Shown piece by piece: positions 44,930 to 55,403 of a stretch of 64,000 nt of DNA; within the stretch, counting starts at the first letter, position 1; each line of letters starts with the position of its first letter. The stretch comes from Viridothelium virens (lineage: Eukaryota > Ascomycota > Dothideomycetes > Trypetheliales > Trypetheliaceae), in the NCBI GenBank assembly GCA_010094025.1, contig ML991801.1, positions 62,001 through 126,000 of the forward strand. Direction: 5' to 3'. The position numbers were made by a program, and so were the translations under genes. Under the pieces are notes generated by a model. The model saw only the letters and a list, made by a program, of their open reading frames with translations. It was not told the origin of the DNA and searched no databases.

Positions 44930-46795
44930 TTACATCTTAATCTCAGATGGGATGCTAACCTCCAAGATGTCGACACCTTTTACTATGTCACTCTTGCTGG
45001 GCATTTTCCCTCTTCTCATCAGCTCCGCAGCCTGTGCCATGTACGGATCTTTCATCATGCTTGCTACCGCGACCACAGTCTCTCCCTTCGTGTAGAATGC
45101 GACCCAGCTAGGCTTCTCTGGTTCCCCAGATAGGATAACATCATCGTACCCTCCAACGGTGTGGCCACAATACCGCAACTGCGAGCCCAGTGCAGACCAG
45201 AAGATAGGAATGAAAGGCTTGGGCCTAGCAGCGTTCGGCTTAGCAATAGAATTAGCTACACTACGGCCCTGATTCTGTGCGACGTTCCAATGCTCGATGC
45301 GGACAGGAGTACCGTTCCCATTTGGCCCATGGTATGGATATGTTGCAATGTCGCCAATGGCGAAGACGTCCTTGTGCCCTGGGACCGCGAAGCTCTCGTC
45401 GACCCCAACACTGCCATCCTTCTCTAGTGGGATGCCTGAATCTTTCAAGAACTCGGTAGCTGGACCAACACCAACACCCTCGATCACGATGTCTGCCTCG
45501 AGAGTCGTGCCATCTTTGAGGTGGACTGCCCCTACCTTCGAAGGGTCGGACTTTGATGGTGTCGCCTTGTCTACGGACGCCTCCATATGGAACTTCACGC
45601 CACTCTTCTCAATCAAACCTCGGAAGATCTTCCCAACCTTTTCTCCCATGATGCGATCCATTGGCTGCTTCTCCATTCCGACGACTGTGACATCGTTCTT
45701 CTTTTGCACCAAGGCATTGGCAACCTCCATGCCTATGAAGGAACTGCCAATCACAACGATCTTCTTCCCGTTGTCGCCCACGGCATCTACTATACCCTGT
45801 ACATCCGGCACGGACCGTAATAGGAAGACATTTTTCAGCTCCCCCAGTTTTAAGCCAGGTAAGGGCAGCGATTTGGGGGCACCTCCGCTTGCAAGGACCA
45901 GCTTTGTGTAATCGTAAGTCTTGCCGGACTCGACAGAGACTTTTTTGCTTGCGAAGTCAACCTTTGTAACTTCATCTTCGAAGATATCGATCGACGCGTC
46001 TTTATAGAAATCTGGCGAACGCCACGCAACTTTGGAGACATCGGCGAGCAAGGCTTTAGAAAGTTTCGTTCGGTCGATTGGTCTATAGCCCTCTTTGGAG
46101 ATGACGGTGATGTGCCCAGTGTATTTACCTCCTCGAAGTCCTTCGATTGCACCAATTGTGCCAGAGCCCCTGAAAATTTAATGAGTATACCAATTCGGCA
46201 ATTCCGTCGGTCAGGACCGAGGTAGACGTACCCGCCGATGACAAGGACCTTCTCTTGCCCCTGCGCCTGACATTTGAGATTCAGTGATCTCCGGCTCGAC
46301 GTGATGCCTTCTTTATCGCCTTTAATGTATACCCCGCCATTTTTCTGGATGATCTCGAATTTGGCTAGGGGATCGAGTGCTGGGGCATCCTCAACATCGC
46401 CGCTCGCTACGTTAAAACAAGCTGCCTGGACCTGAGCAAATTACGCGAAATGACCGGAGATGATGCTTCATACCTCCATGCCATGCACAAGTCAACCTTC
46501 CTTCCCCTGTCACAACACCGAGCTTCAGCGGGGCACCGTAGTGAGTGCACTTGGGACTCAGGGCGTGAACTTCGTCTTTGACTTTGACGAGAAGCACTTT
46601 GCCTTCCTCGATGCCTTCAACATCTGCCTCGAGCTTTTGCCCATTCTTTAGATCGATCGTGGTCAGATCTTTGAGCTTGAATTCCTGGGCCATCTTGCGA
46701 ACGTCCCCGGTAAAGCTAGCTCGATGGATTAGATCGGGTCTGATTCGATGCAACTGAGATCGCTGGGTCAAAGGTCGAATGCGGATAGAAAGCAT
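44930..46795 (-). CDS. Rieske-AIF oxidoreductase (AIFM3-like), mitochondrial
   Basis: Exons 46474-46795, 46232-46421 and 44930-46169 (introns of 52 and 62 nt) give 583 aa. The first 30 residues (MLSIRIRPLTQRSQLHRIRP) are Arg-rich and acidic-free, a mitochondrial presequence; an alternative ATG at MAQEFKL would give a cytosolic form. Residues 38-140 are a Rieske 2Fe-2S domain with ligands Cys83-His85 (CTHYG) and Cys103-His106 (CAWHG). A linker leads to a FAD/NAD reductase: VLVIGGGSGTIGAIEGLRGG (FAD dinucleotide fold), KIVVIGSSFIGMEVANAL (NAD fold), VFAIGDIATYPY (FAD ribityl site), and a C-terminal AIF-type domain. Such proteins pass electrons from NAD(P)H through FAD to the Rieske centre; the acceptor is not known here. 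The intron-2 donor GTACGT at 46231 restores the GGGSG loop. Confidence 0.93.
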
Positions 46796-47836
46796 ATAAA
46801 GTGAATAAGGCTATGCTCACGCAAGCTGGGGGCGCGAGATAGGCTCCAGAGTCAGAAGGGCAGTGTCGTGACGGCACGAATGCAGTGGAACGAATGGGAA
46901 TGAGTGTATGGGTCTACGGATGTCATCATCACTGAGTGGTTCATTGTTATCGATAAGAGCTCCGTCTGCGTAATGGACGGCGGCTGATTGGGCTGATGAA
47001 GGGACGAACAACACGCTAATCACCACTCCACAAACTTGCAGATACGCCCCCTGGTATATCTAACTCTAACGGCCGGCCTACCCTCTTCGCTCCAGTTTAC
47101 TGAAAGGTCCCCGGCTATTCGGCAGGACACAGTAGGAGTTTCACGCCACCACCACCATGGCTTACCCTAATAATTCAACTCTCCTACCATCGTGTTGCTC
47201 ATTTTGGCCCTCTCCTCATCGCCGCCCTGCCGGATGTCGGCTACCACAGGCGCTTGGGATAGCTTCTAAGCTTTTTGCCATGGAAATCGATCATTTCCGG
47301 ACAAAACGGGCAGTCCATGGTCCGGGGGCACCACCGAGCCGCTGTGGCATTTCACCGGTAACAGTTAGGTACAGTCCTGATTCGGCAGGCTTTGGTGTCC
47401 TCTGGTCTTGTAGCTTAGTGAGGCATCGCGGCAGCTATCAACTTCTGCCCCGCGAGCACACAATCCACTTGCTCTCCGCTAAAATTACATGGGGAAGGTT
47501 TTGCCACTTGGTATGATGCTTTCCTTCTTGTTTATCTCTGACTACTGCTGTCTTCTCCGGTCCTTATCTTTTAGAATTGATTCCCAGTCTTCAAATTCTA
47601 CACAGTATCATTATATACAAGGGCTTTCCATATTTGACTCGTACAAGATCAGCAAATCTCGTATGCCAGGTATAATAGCTGGCACATCCATCCCATTCTG
47701 CCAAGAGTACCTATTATCCATTACTTTTTACCACCAATCCAGAATCTTTTGCCCCAGAAGATCTGGCTGCTAGCTATCAACCTCGAAACGCACTGAAATT
47801 CTGCACTCTCATGAAACGTTGCCATCCGTCATCACT
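46796..47836. other. Divergent promoter Rieske-AIF / MFS
   Basis: About 1.04 kb between divergent starts. The plus-strand frames at 47157-47516 and 47489-47773 have no family features and poor coding character. No repeat or RNA gene recognised. Confidence 0.5.
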
Positions 47837-49669
47837 ATGTCTCTCCCGGGTTTGAGAGAGGAAATAGAAAAAGACAGCGCAGATGACATATCTGGTGATC
47901 AAAATGAGAGATCCCACTCTGAATCCCAACAATCGTCATGCGGAACGGAAGTAGCCTCTGTCCGCTCAATTGAATATGAAAAGGAAAACAATCTTACATC
48001 AAAGACATCTTACAACAAAGGTGCTCCTTTGGACAAAGTCAGATCTAGAGTATCTATTGGGCCCGCGGAGGGACAGGACCCGGCGTTTGAAGTTGATTGG
48101 GATGGTCCAGATGACCCAGAAAATCCATTGAACTGGTCCCTTGGATATAAGTCTATGGTTGTGGCCATGATGTCGTATTGCACTCTAGTCACCGTTCTTT
48201 ACTCAACCTCCTACACTTCAGGCATACCAGGTGTAATGGAAAGCTTTGGCATATCAGAGACAGTTGCCCTTATGGGTCTCACGACTTTCCTGCTGGGATT
48301 AGCAGCAGGCTCTCTCATCGCAGCTCCCATGAGTGAAATGGTTGGCCGAAGACCGGTCTATCTTGCCTCGTTGGCCTTGCACGTCATCTTCATTTTACCA
48401 GCTGCTCTTGCTGACCGTTTCGAGGGAATTCTCGTTCCACGCTTCTTCGGTGCTGTGGCGGCTGCAGCGCTGGTGAGCAATGCTCCAGGCACAATCAACG
48501 ACATAGCCAGCGAGAAGTACCGCGCATTCGTATTCTCCATTTGGGGAATCGGGCCAATGAATGGACCCGTGGTCGGTCCCTTAATCGGCGGCTGGATTTT
48601 CCAGTACGCCGGCTGGAGATGGCTCAACTGGGTCGTCATGATCGCCGGCGGAGTCGGCTTCTGCTTCCTGCTATTCGTGAAAGAAACCTACGCCCCTACG
48701 ATCCTACGCCGACGAGCCCGCCTCCGACGACAAGAAACCCAGGACCCCCGCTGGTGGAGCCGATACGACGAGAAGAAATCGGCGCTGCAACTTCTCAAAG
48801 TCAACCTCAGCCGGCCCTTCGTGATGGCCGTCACCGAACCCATCTGCATCTTCTGGGACATCTACATCGCCATCGTCTACGCCATCCTGTACCTGTGCTT
48901 CTTCGCCTACCCGCTCCTCTTCTCCTCCTACCGCGCCTGGTCGCCGGGCCTCACCGGCCTCTCCTTCTGCGGCATCGGCCTCGGCTCCCTCCTGCTCATC
49001 GCCTCTGAGCCCCTCCTCCGCCGCTTCGTCATCGACCGTCACAAGCCCGACCCGGACACCGGACGCCCGCCCCCTGAAGCCCAAGTCGCCATCATCTGTG
49101 GTGCTGCCCTGCTTATTCCACTCGGCGAGCTCTGGTTTGCCTGGACCTGCACTCCGCCGACCCATTGGATCTGGCCCTTGCTGGCGGGCCTGCCGTTTGC
49201 TTTTGGCAATACGGCGCTTTTCATCTATGGGAATAACTACATGCTGCAGTCGTATGGCGTCTACGCTGCGTCTGCGCTTGCAGGCAATGCGGTGTTGCGC
49301 AGCGTTGCGGGTGCGACGCTGCCGTTGGCGGGCCCGGCGTTGTATGGGAAGTTGGGGCCGCATTGGGCGGGGACTTTGCTTGGGTTGTTGGAGTTGGCGT
49401 GTGTACCGATTCCATTTGTGTTTTATCGGTATGGAGCGAGGATTCGGATGCGGAGTGGATTGATTCGGAGGATGCAGGAGGAACGGTCGAGACTGGAGGG
49501 AAGGAGGGAAAGTGTGGTAATGCATAGGCTAGAGGCAGAGGTAAAGGCAGAGCCTGCTTCCCAGACAGGTGCTGCGGTTGGGCAGATTGAGGTTGAGCCT
49601 GAGAGGAAGGAAGAAATAGTTGGGTCTGGGGACTTGGAGAAAGGTCTGGTTAGGGAGATTATGGCATGA
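47837..49669 (+). CDS. MFS transporter, DHA1 (polyamine/drug) type
   Basis: Single exon, 610 aa. The ATG at 47837 (MSLPGLREEIEKD) is the first; an upstream TTG in frame is ignored. A polar N-terminus of about 100 residues contains WDGPDDPENPLNWSLGYKSM, the usual fungal DHA1 lead-in. Motif A is clear: APMSEMVGRRPVYL. SNAPGTINDIASEKYR, FSIWGIGPMNGPVVGPLIGG and GWRWLNWVVMIAGG are the helix 4-6 signatures of Tpo1/Flu1-like H+ antiporters that export polyamines or drugs. A charged loop (RRRARLRRQETQDPRWWSRY) separates the two halves. The 3' half of the gene is far more GC-rich than the first 700 bp and flips from C-rich to G-rich near 49200. Confidence 0.93.
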   Translation: MSLPGLREEIEKDSADDISGDQNERSHSESQQSSCGTEVASVRSIEYEKENNLTSKTSYNKGAPLDKVRSRVSIGPAEGQDPAFEVDWDGPDDPENPLNWSLGYKSMVVAMMSYCTLVTVLYSTSYTSGIPGVMESFGISETVALMGLTTFLLGLAAGSLIAAPMSEMVGRRPVYLASLALHVIFILPAALADRFEGILVPRFFGAVAAAALVSNAPGTINDIASEKYRAFVFSIWGIGPMNGPVVGPLIGGWIFQYAGWRWLNWVVMIAGGVGFCFLLFVKETYAPTILRRRARLRRQETQDPRWWSRYDEKKSALQLLKVNLSRPFVMAVTEPICIFWDIYIAIVYAILYLCFFAYPLLFSSYRAWSPGLTGLSFCGIGLGSLLLIASEPLLRRFVIDRHKPDPDTGRPPPEAQVAIICGAALLIPLGELWFAWTCTPPTHWIWPLLAGLPFAFGNTALFIYGNNYMLQSYGVYAASALAGNAVLRSVAGATLPLAGPALYGKLGPHWAGTLLGLLELACVPIPFVFYRYGARIRMRSGLIRRMQEERSRLEGRRESVVMHRLEAEVKAEPASQTGAAVGQIEVEPERKEEIVGSGDLEKGLVREIMA

Positions 49670-49957
49670 ACGACTGTTGAATCCCGAGCGTATGTGGATG
49701 TGAAAAATGCGTAATTGCATAGCGTGGGAAATAAGACAAAATCGTTGCAACTGGTATATAGATAGCATGAGACGTAACGAATGCCTAATGCTTTGTTTGA
49801 CACCGAACGCCCAATATGTGCATAATTAGGGTCGAAGCCTGTAATGTTCCCATGCTCCCTTACAATGCAGTTTGCCGCACCAATGCAATTTAATGCGTAT
49901 GTACGCCTTATCCACACACTCATTCATCCATTTATACATCCCCTCTCTTTCTCCTTC

Positions 49958-52900
49958 TCAAAACCACCCCTCCTCTGAACCCCTCTCCACCAGCTTTCCC
50001 AGCACCAAAACCGCTTCCACCACCAACCCGTTCGAACTCCCATTGATCTTTCCCCTCACCCACGTCAGTACTCCAACCACCCCTCTCCCTTTCACCACGT
50101 CCTCCCATTTCCCTGCCTCCACTTTCGCGAGAGTCGCATGCACCGGTATCTGCGCCGACTCGCTACCCATGGCAGGCGTCCCATGCCCCAACCCCTTCTC
50201 TCCCTGCTGCTGCTCCTGCCCCAACGGCAGCGGATGCACGAACGCATAGGTCCTCGCCCACAGCACGAGCGCAGCAAGGTAGACAGCCCACTGCTCCACC
50301 AGCGTCGCCGGCCGGGCCTCAGCAGGCGGACGATTGAGCTCAAGCCGCAGAATGCGGAGCGCGGTGTTGAGAGCGGTAGCGGAGTTTTGGGAGAGGGATG
50401 TGGTGTTGTTGGTGATAGTGCCGTGCTCGCCTTCGTCCGCGGCGGCCCAGACGCGGAGGCTGGCGCGCAGGGACTCGTATTCGGCGAGGGAGGGCAGCTT
50501 CTCGCCCATGACCCAGGTTTCGCCGGCGATGGCGAGCAGCGCGCGGAGAGGCGTGCAGTGCGCAAGGAGGGTGGCGAGGTAGAGGAGTTGGGTAGAGGGG
50601 TTTGGGGCGAGACGGGTGGGGTCGAGGAGGCGGGGGTCGCTTTCTTTAGCGGCGGCGGCGATGAGGAGGGCGGAGCGGACGGGGTCGAAGGGTTCGATGG
50701 TGTGAGAGGAGGGAGCGGCGGTGCGGTTGAGGATTTCAGAGACGTAAGAGAATTCCGCGCAGTCTTGCCGCCATTGGGCTACGTCTTCGGTGGTCGAACC
50801 GTCCCAGCATTCCGACGATGGAAGGAAAGGAAGATTGAGGCCGGATATTTGCTCCTGTTCGAGCGATTGGGGGAATAGACTGCCTTTCTGGGAATGCAAG
50901 AGATAGCATAATGTCAGTAGGCGTCGTTTCTGCATAAACTTGAGAAGCTCGTTGTGCTGCATCCATTCATTAGGCAATGAGATCTCGTCTGTTTGCGTTT
51001 GAAGACCGATGATATATTCCAAGGGCAACGAGGAAAATAGTGTGTCGTCGTGGTAGAGCTGCAGCACGTTAGATAAGGGATTGAAGACAATCGATGGAAG
51101 GCCTGAAAGCTTACGGTGCGATATAGATCTTTGAAACGAGTTGAAAGCCCGGGTGGCGTCCTCCGATTCATGTATTGCGTATACAACTCTACTAGAAACA
51201 CCGCTTGCATGTCATGGAGTCTCTTGGATTCATAGCCGTCTGACACCCGCTACAGAAGTCGTTAGATTCCGTCTGGGTTGATTGTAATCCAACGACTTAC
51301 TTTTGCTAGAACCTTTAAGCATTGTTCATGCAGTTTCCGAGAATACTGTTTTTCGTTCCAATCTAATGAAAATTGAGATCCGATTGCAAGTATCGCAGCC
51401 TTCAGGATTGGGGGTACCGAGGAGAGCACGAAGGACGGTCGATGCAATATAGGGTATTGTGGATGTGAAAGTTCCCAATATTGATTGAGATACTGAGTAA
51501 TAACCATGTCATCCTCTTGCTGAAAACCGAGCTCGGCTCCTTCCGACATGTCTCGTTGAAGATAGGTGAAGGCGGCAAGGTTGGCAAGGTTACCCCAATC
51601 GACGTGCGGGACCTGGAACGGGTAGGAGGCTAACGTGGGTGTACGGGATATAGATGCAGACCTGGACTCGTTGGTGGAAGAAGCGGGATATATGTTGTAT
51701 TCACGACCTGGCTGCTCGGTATGCCATTCCGTCCAGTACGGGCCGATGATGGAAGGCGCTGGGGAAAGTTGGGATTTTGTAGTTGCGGCCTGCTGGGGCA
51801 GATACTGCTCGATCAGCGACGTGTTTGAAAAGGATCGCTGTCGTTCAAGCAGCTGAGCGTGAGGCTGACCAGCAAAAGGGAGAGTTATATTTCCGTAGTT
51901 TGGCGACGCATACCCACTGGAAGACGAGTAGGGAGGCGATGCCATCCAATGACTTTGACCAAACCCTCCAGAAAAATAATCCCAATTTCCTTCTACTGGT
52001 ACTACTGGAAGGTCTGAACGAGTCTGATACCTATGTTGGAGGTCTGTAGGCTTCGGGTCGCTGTGCACGCTTTTGTTAGTTGGCTCCAACCACGCAGTAA
52101 CGACGGGTGGTTTCAGCAAAGTGAGATCGATGTACGCATCATCCTCGTATACAGTATTGATATAAGCATGACAGCGTGCATAACGTTGTAAGCTGACTAA
52201 AGAGGATGAAGGAATTCACAATGCCGGTGGTTTCAACGTGGGGTAAGTGAGATATGCGTACCTTGAGGAAGGAACATAAGCTGATCTGGATTCTACTGTC
52301 GAAGGATATGTCGAGTTCGTAGATACGGCGACATTACTCGGGGACCCAGTGGCACCGGGCACTGACAGATTATCATACCGAATTGGTGCTGATGCTTCGG
52401 GGCTGCTCTGACTTCGGGGTGAATCCCGTGAACTTTGGCCAACTTGGGTCTCAAGACTGGATTCATGTTAGCCGGGTGGCAAGAAAGCTTGTCATGAGCG
52501 CGAACTGACTGTCTCTCCCGGTGCCTCAGAAGGAGGTCTTCCCGGTGGAATGTCTTGTTGCAGCCGACAACGTCACAGCGAAGACTGCCGGTGCTATGGT
52601 TGAGCTGATGCCGCCTATTGTGCTTTAGCGAAGCTCAGGTCAACAAGTGCAAAGTACTTTGTTTACCTCAAATGCTCTGCGCGAGTGTATCTCTATTAGG
52701 AATAAGCGAGTGTTCCACAGAGGTTCGTGTAGAGATCCCAAAGGATTGAGGACAGTGAAGAGTGGGGGCTTCATACCTTTCCGCATGTCTCGCAGTCGTG
52801 CACCCTCATACCTTTCTTTGCTTTACTTATGCGCCCGGTCTTGGTGAGTTTGACGCGCTCATTGGAAGGCTCAGAGGAGCCAGCAGCACGCTGCATGGTG

Positions 52901-53115
52901 GATGTTTCCTCTTGGGGGCCTTCCAAGTGGGGGCTAATATTCCGTGACCGAGATGCGGAACCAGGCAACGCAGTGGATTCAGCAACAAGAGGCGAAGCGG
53001 ACGATTGAGAGAAAAAGTGAGCTTGAAGCTGAGTTTGTGTAACCACGGCAGATCCTGGGGGGTTCCGCGGATGGTCCGAAGTCTTTATGAAGCGATTGTT
53101 CGAAGCATGGTCCAT
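49958..53115 (-). CDS. C2H2 zinc-finger / fungal-specific transcription factor
   Basis: Seven exons (52777-53115, 52667-52692, 52510-52614, 52262-52456, 51301-52060, 51115-51249, 49958-51058) give 886 aa. Two C2H2 fingers span three exons: Cys108, Cys111, His124, His128 (DCETCGKRYTRAEHLRRHQL) and Cys135, Cys140, His153, His157 (LRCDVVGCNKTFHREDLLLR). Exon 2 is 26 nt and sits inside finger 1; His157 is completed across the exon 3/4 junction. A Ser/Pro/Gln-rich linker follows. The fungal_trans-like domain begins near residue 450: QYLNQYWELSHPQYPILHRP, ILAIGSQFSLDW, FLVELYTQY, then SLPNEWMQHNELLKF and RRLLTLCYLLHSQ. This is the class of regulators with C2H2 plus fungal_trans. The exon 4/5 join (long intron, 52061-52261) is the least certain. 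A 2.3-kb gap lies upstream. Confidence 0.85.
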
Positions 53116-55403
53116 GATCGACTTATCATTGAAGTAGCGGATGAATAGGGAATATTTGGCAATCAGGAGGATTTCCGGTCTGTCAACGCCTAGGCTAGAA
53201 CATGAAGAGGTGCTAAGCTTCCACGAGACGTTGAAATGCCTTGATCGTCCAACAGCTATTAATCACGAAGGCGAAAGAAGCAGTCAAGCTAGATTGGCAG
53301 CCACGGGCCAGGCTAGTTTCAGCCGAATCGAGGGCAACCGGTGTGTATAGTTATCAACAAAGACGACCGGTATACACTCTGAAGCACCCGACTGCAGCCC
53401 AACCAGAGAGAAGTTCAAATGGAAGACAAGGCTGGCTCGTACAGAGCAGACCTGAAGGTCAGAGGAGGCATGCTTCTTAGCTAGTTCATACTCCAACGAC
53501 TGCGAATTCCCCCGGATACCGGTAGGTCAAGATGAGGAAAAGAAATGTCTCCGATAGAAGGTCATTGAAGGCACGCTGAGACAACAGCTCGGATTAGAGA
53601 CCGGTGCTAGAGCTCCTTAGAGCGATAGATAGTTGCAGACGAACGAGAAAGTCCTGTGGAACGAACGACAACACACGTTTGGTAGAGCCGCCGGTCAGAG
53701 GGTTGTGCCTCTCAGCTGTTGCAGCTACTCCGTAGATGGGAGCGAATGGCGCCAGAGAGAGCCTCCCGGCCAGGGTGAAAATAGGCATAGGCACAGAAGC
53801 AGCTCAGACTCGAGGCCTAGGGGACTGTGAATGGCATGCCAGAAAGGCTCTGTGCTCTAGCTACTTGTGGCAGAGCTGAAGAGCTGAACGGGGTTTGTGC
53901 CATCATCGCCCTAGCCGGATGCCTGGGCGTGTCAAGAGGTGGGTCAGCCACCAACGAGATCCGGGACAGAGTAAGAATAGCGCGAAAGAGCCTTGTTCAT
54001 CAAGCGAGGGCTGTTGGCTGATGACTGTCTCTCGAGCGTGCGCCGAGAAAGGTAGGCAACAGCGTCCGACCATATTGCGATCTGCCAAGAGCCGACGACA
54101 GACAACAGACCAACGGTGAGCGGATAGATACAGTACCTTACGAAGGAGTAAAGGCATTTAGGCTCTGCTGTCGCTGTCAGCCTCCACATCCACCAAAGGG
54201 TGAAAGCGTGCTGAGCCACCAGCAGCGGCGGCGGCGGGATTCGGTAGGGAATCGTGGCCGACGATCCGCTTGACACCGTGCCCCGCTATTTCAACGCCTG
54301 TCACGCGAGCCCCACGTTTTGTATCTCTGGAGCAGCACCTTGTCACCTTGTCACACCGTGGTGAGAATCTCTTCACTCCGCAGACGCAGTTGGGATCCGC
54401 TCTTGCGCTCTTGGGGAACCGCAGCCAGTAGAAATCTGCGTGGAGCACCAAAGAGATATGTCTGTGTCCCTAGTTACATGTACCATGAGTCCTAACGATA
54501 TCACGATATGCCCCAGCCTGGGATTGTCCTTACCGGGTATCACATATATGCCTCACAGCGTTAGAGAAATACAGCTAACAAAAGGTCACTATTTCAGAAT
54601 CTGTGCGTCTCGGACAAACTTGCATCACCGGAAGATGTAGTGTCTCAATGGAGGATCTTCTGGTTTATTAGGATTTCGAATTTCAAGTTTACGCTATCTC
54701 CTGCTATCTTCGAAAATCTCAATGAACCTCACGGTCAGATCAGCTACCTTCCCGGCAGAGCATGTGCATATCTGCAACACAATGAACCCCGCACTGAATC
54801 GATTGGAGCTGAAAGCCCCTGAGACGGTTAACTGGACGGTGTGGACCATGCCCCAGTAAGCGGGATGCGAGCAACCCAATCATTTCCGCAGTACCCTGCC
54901 CTAAAACACCAGTAAAAATATTAATACAGCTATTCAAGTCGGAAATGCATGTCGCCTACTTCAAAGAACCATGCAATTCTCAAGCAGCAATGATAATTTG
55001 AGTCATACTGACGCTTTAAGCTCATTTTTCACCGGTTCTCTCTCCCATCATGCCTACTCAAAACGTGGTGTTTCCGGAGCCTTTTCTACGAGCGTTTTCC
55101 AGTGCTGTCGAAATTTCCTTTCATCTCACTGTTGACAAACTGGAAGACTCACCGGCTCACACACTGAGGGTGAGAAATGTCAGCATCAGCTACTGTATCA
55201 GGCTTATAGAAATGCACTGTAGATGACCTCAGGATCGGTAGGTTTTGATTGCGCGCGCACGTCGGCTCCAGACCAGATTTTAGAATGATCCTCCGCAATT
55301 TTAACTGTCGTATTCGGTTATAGTAAGTTACATTCGCAAGGCATCAAGCTCGCGTATCTCGTGATCCTAGCAAACTTCAGCGCCTTAGACAATTTTTAAC
55401 GTC
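53116..55403. other. 2.3-kb gap upstream of the C2H2/fungal_trans regulator
   Basis: No firm gene. It includes the promoter and leader of the regulator, with many short frames on both strands, a small CACCTTGT-type duplication at about 54337-54356, and the 3' flank of the F-box gene. One spliced mini-ORF candidate at 55050-55339 is listed separately. Confidence 0.5.
55050..55339 (+). other. Possible spliced mini-ORF
   Basis: A frame from the ATG at 55050 reads MPTQNVVFPEPFLRAFSSAV and runs 40 codons to HTLR. A GTGAGA donor, then a TAG acceptor 53 nt later, would join it in frame to about 21 more codons ending near 55290. Donor, acceptor and length are typical of this window's introns, but I recognise no family, so this may be chance or a gene remnant. 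Confidence 0.2.

Noticed and set aside
48704-49525. 273-aa minus-strand ORF opposite the second MFS gene
   Set aside because: Antisense shadow in the GC-rich part of the transporter; no family features.
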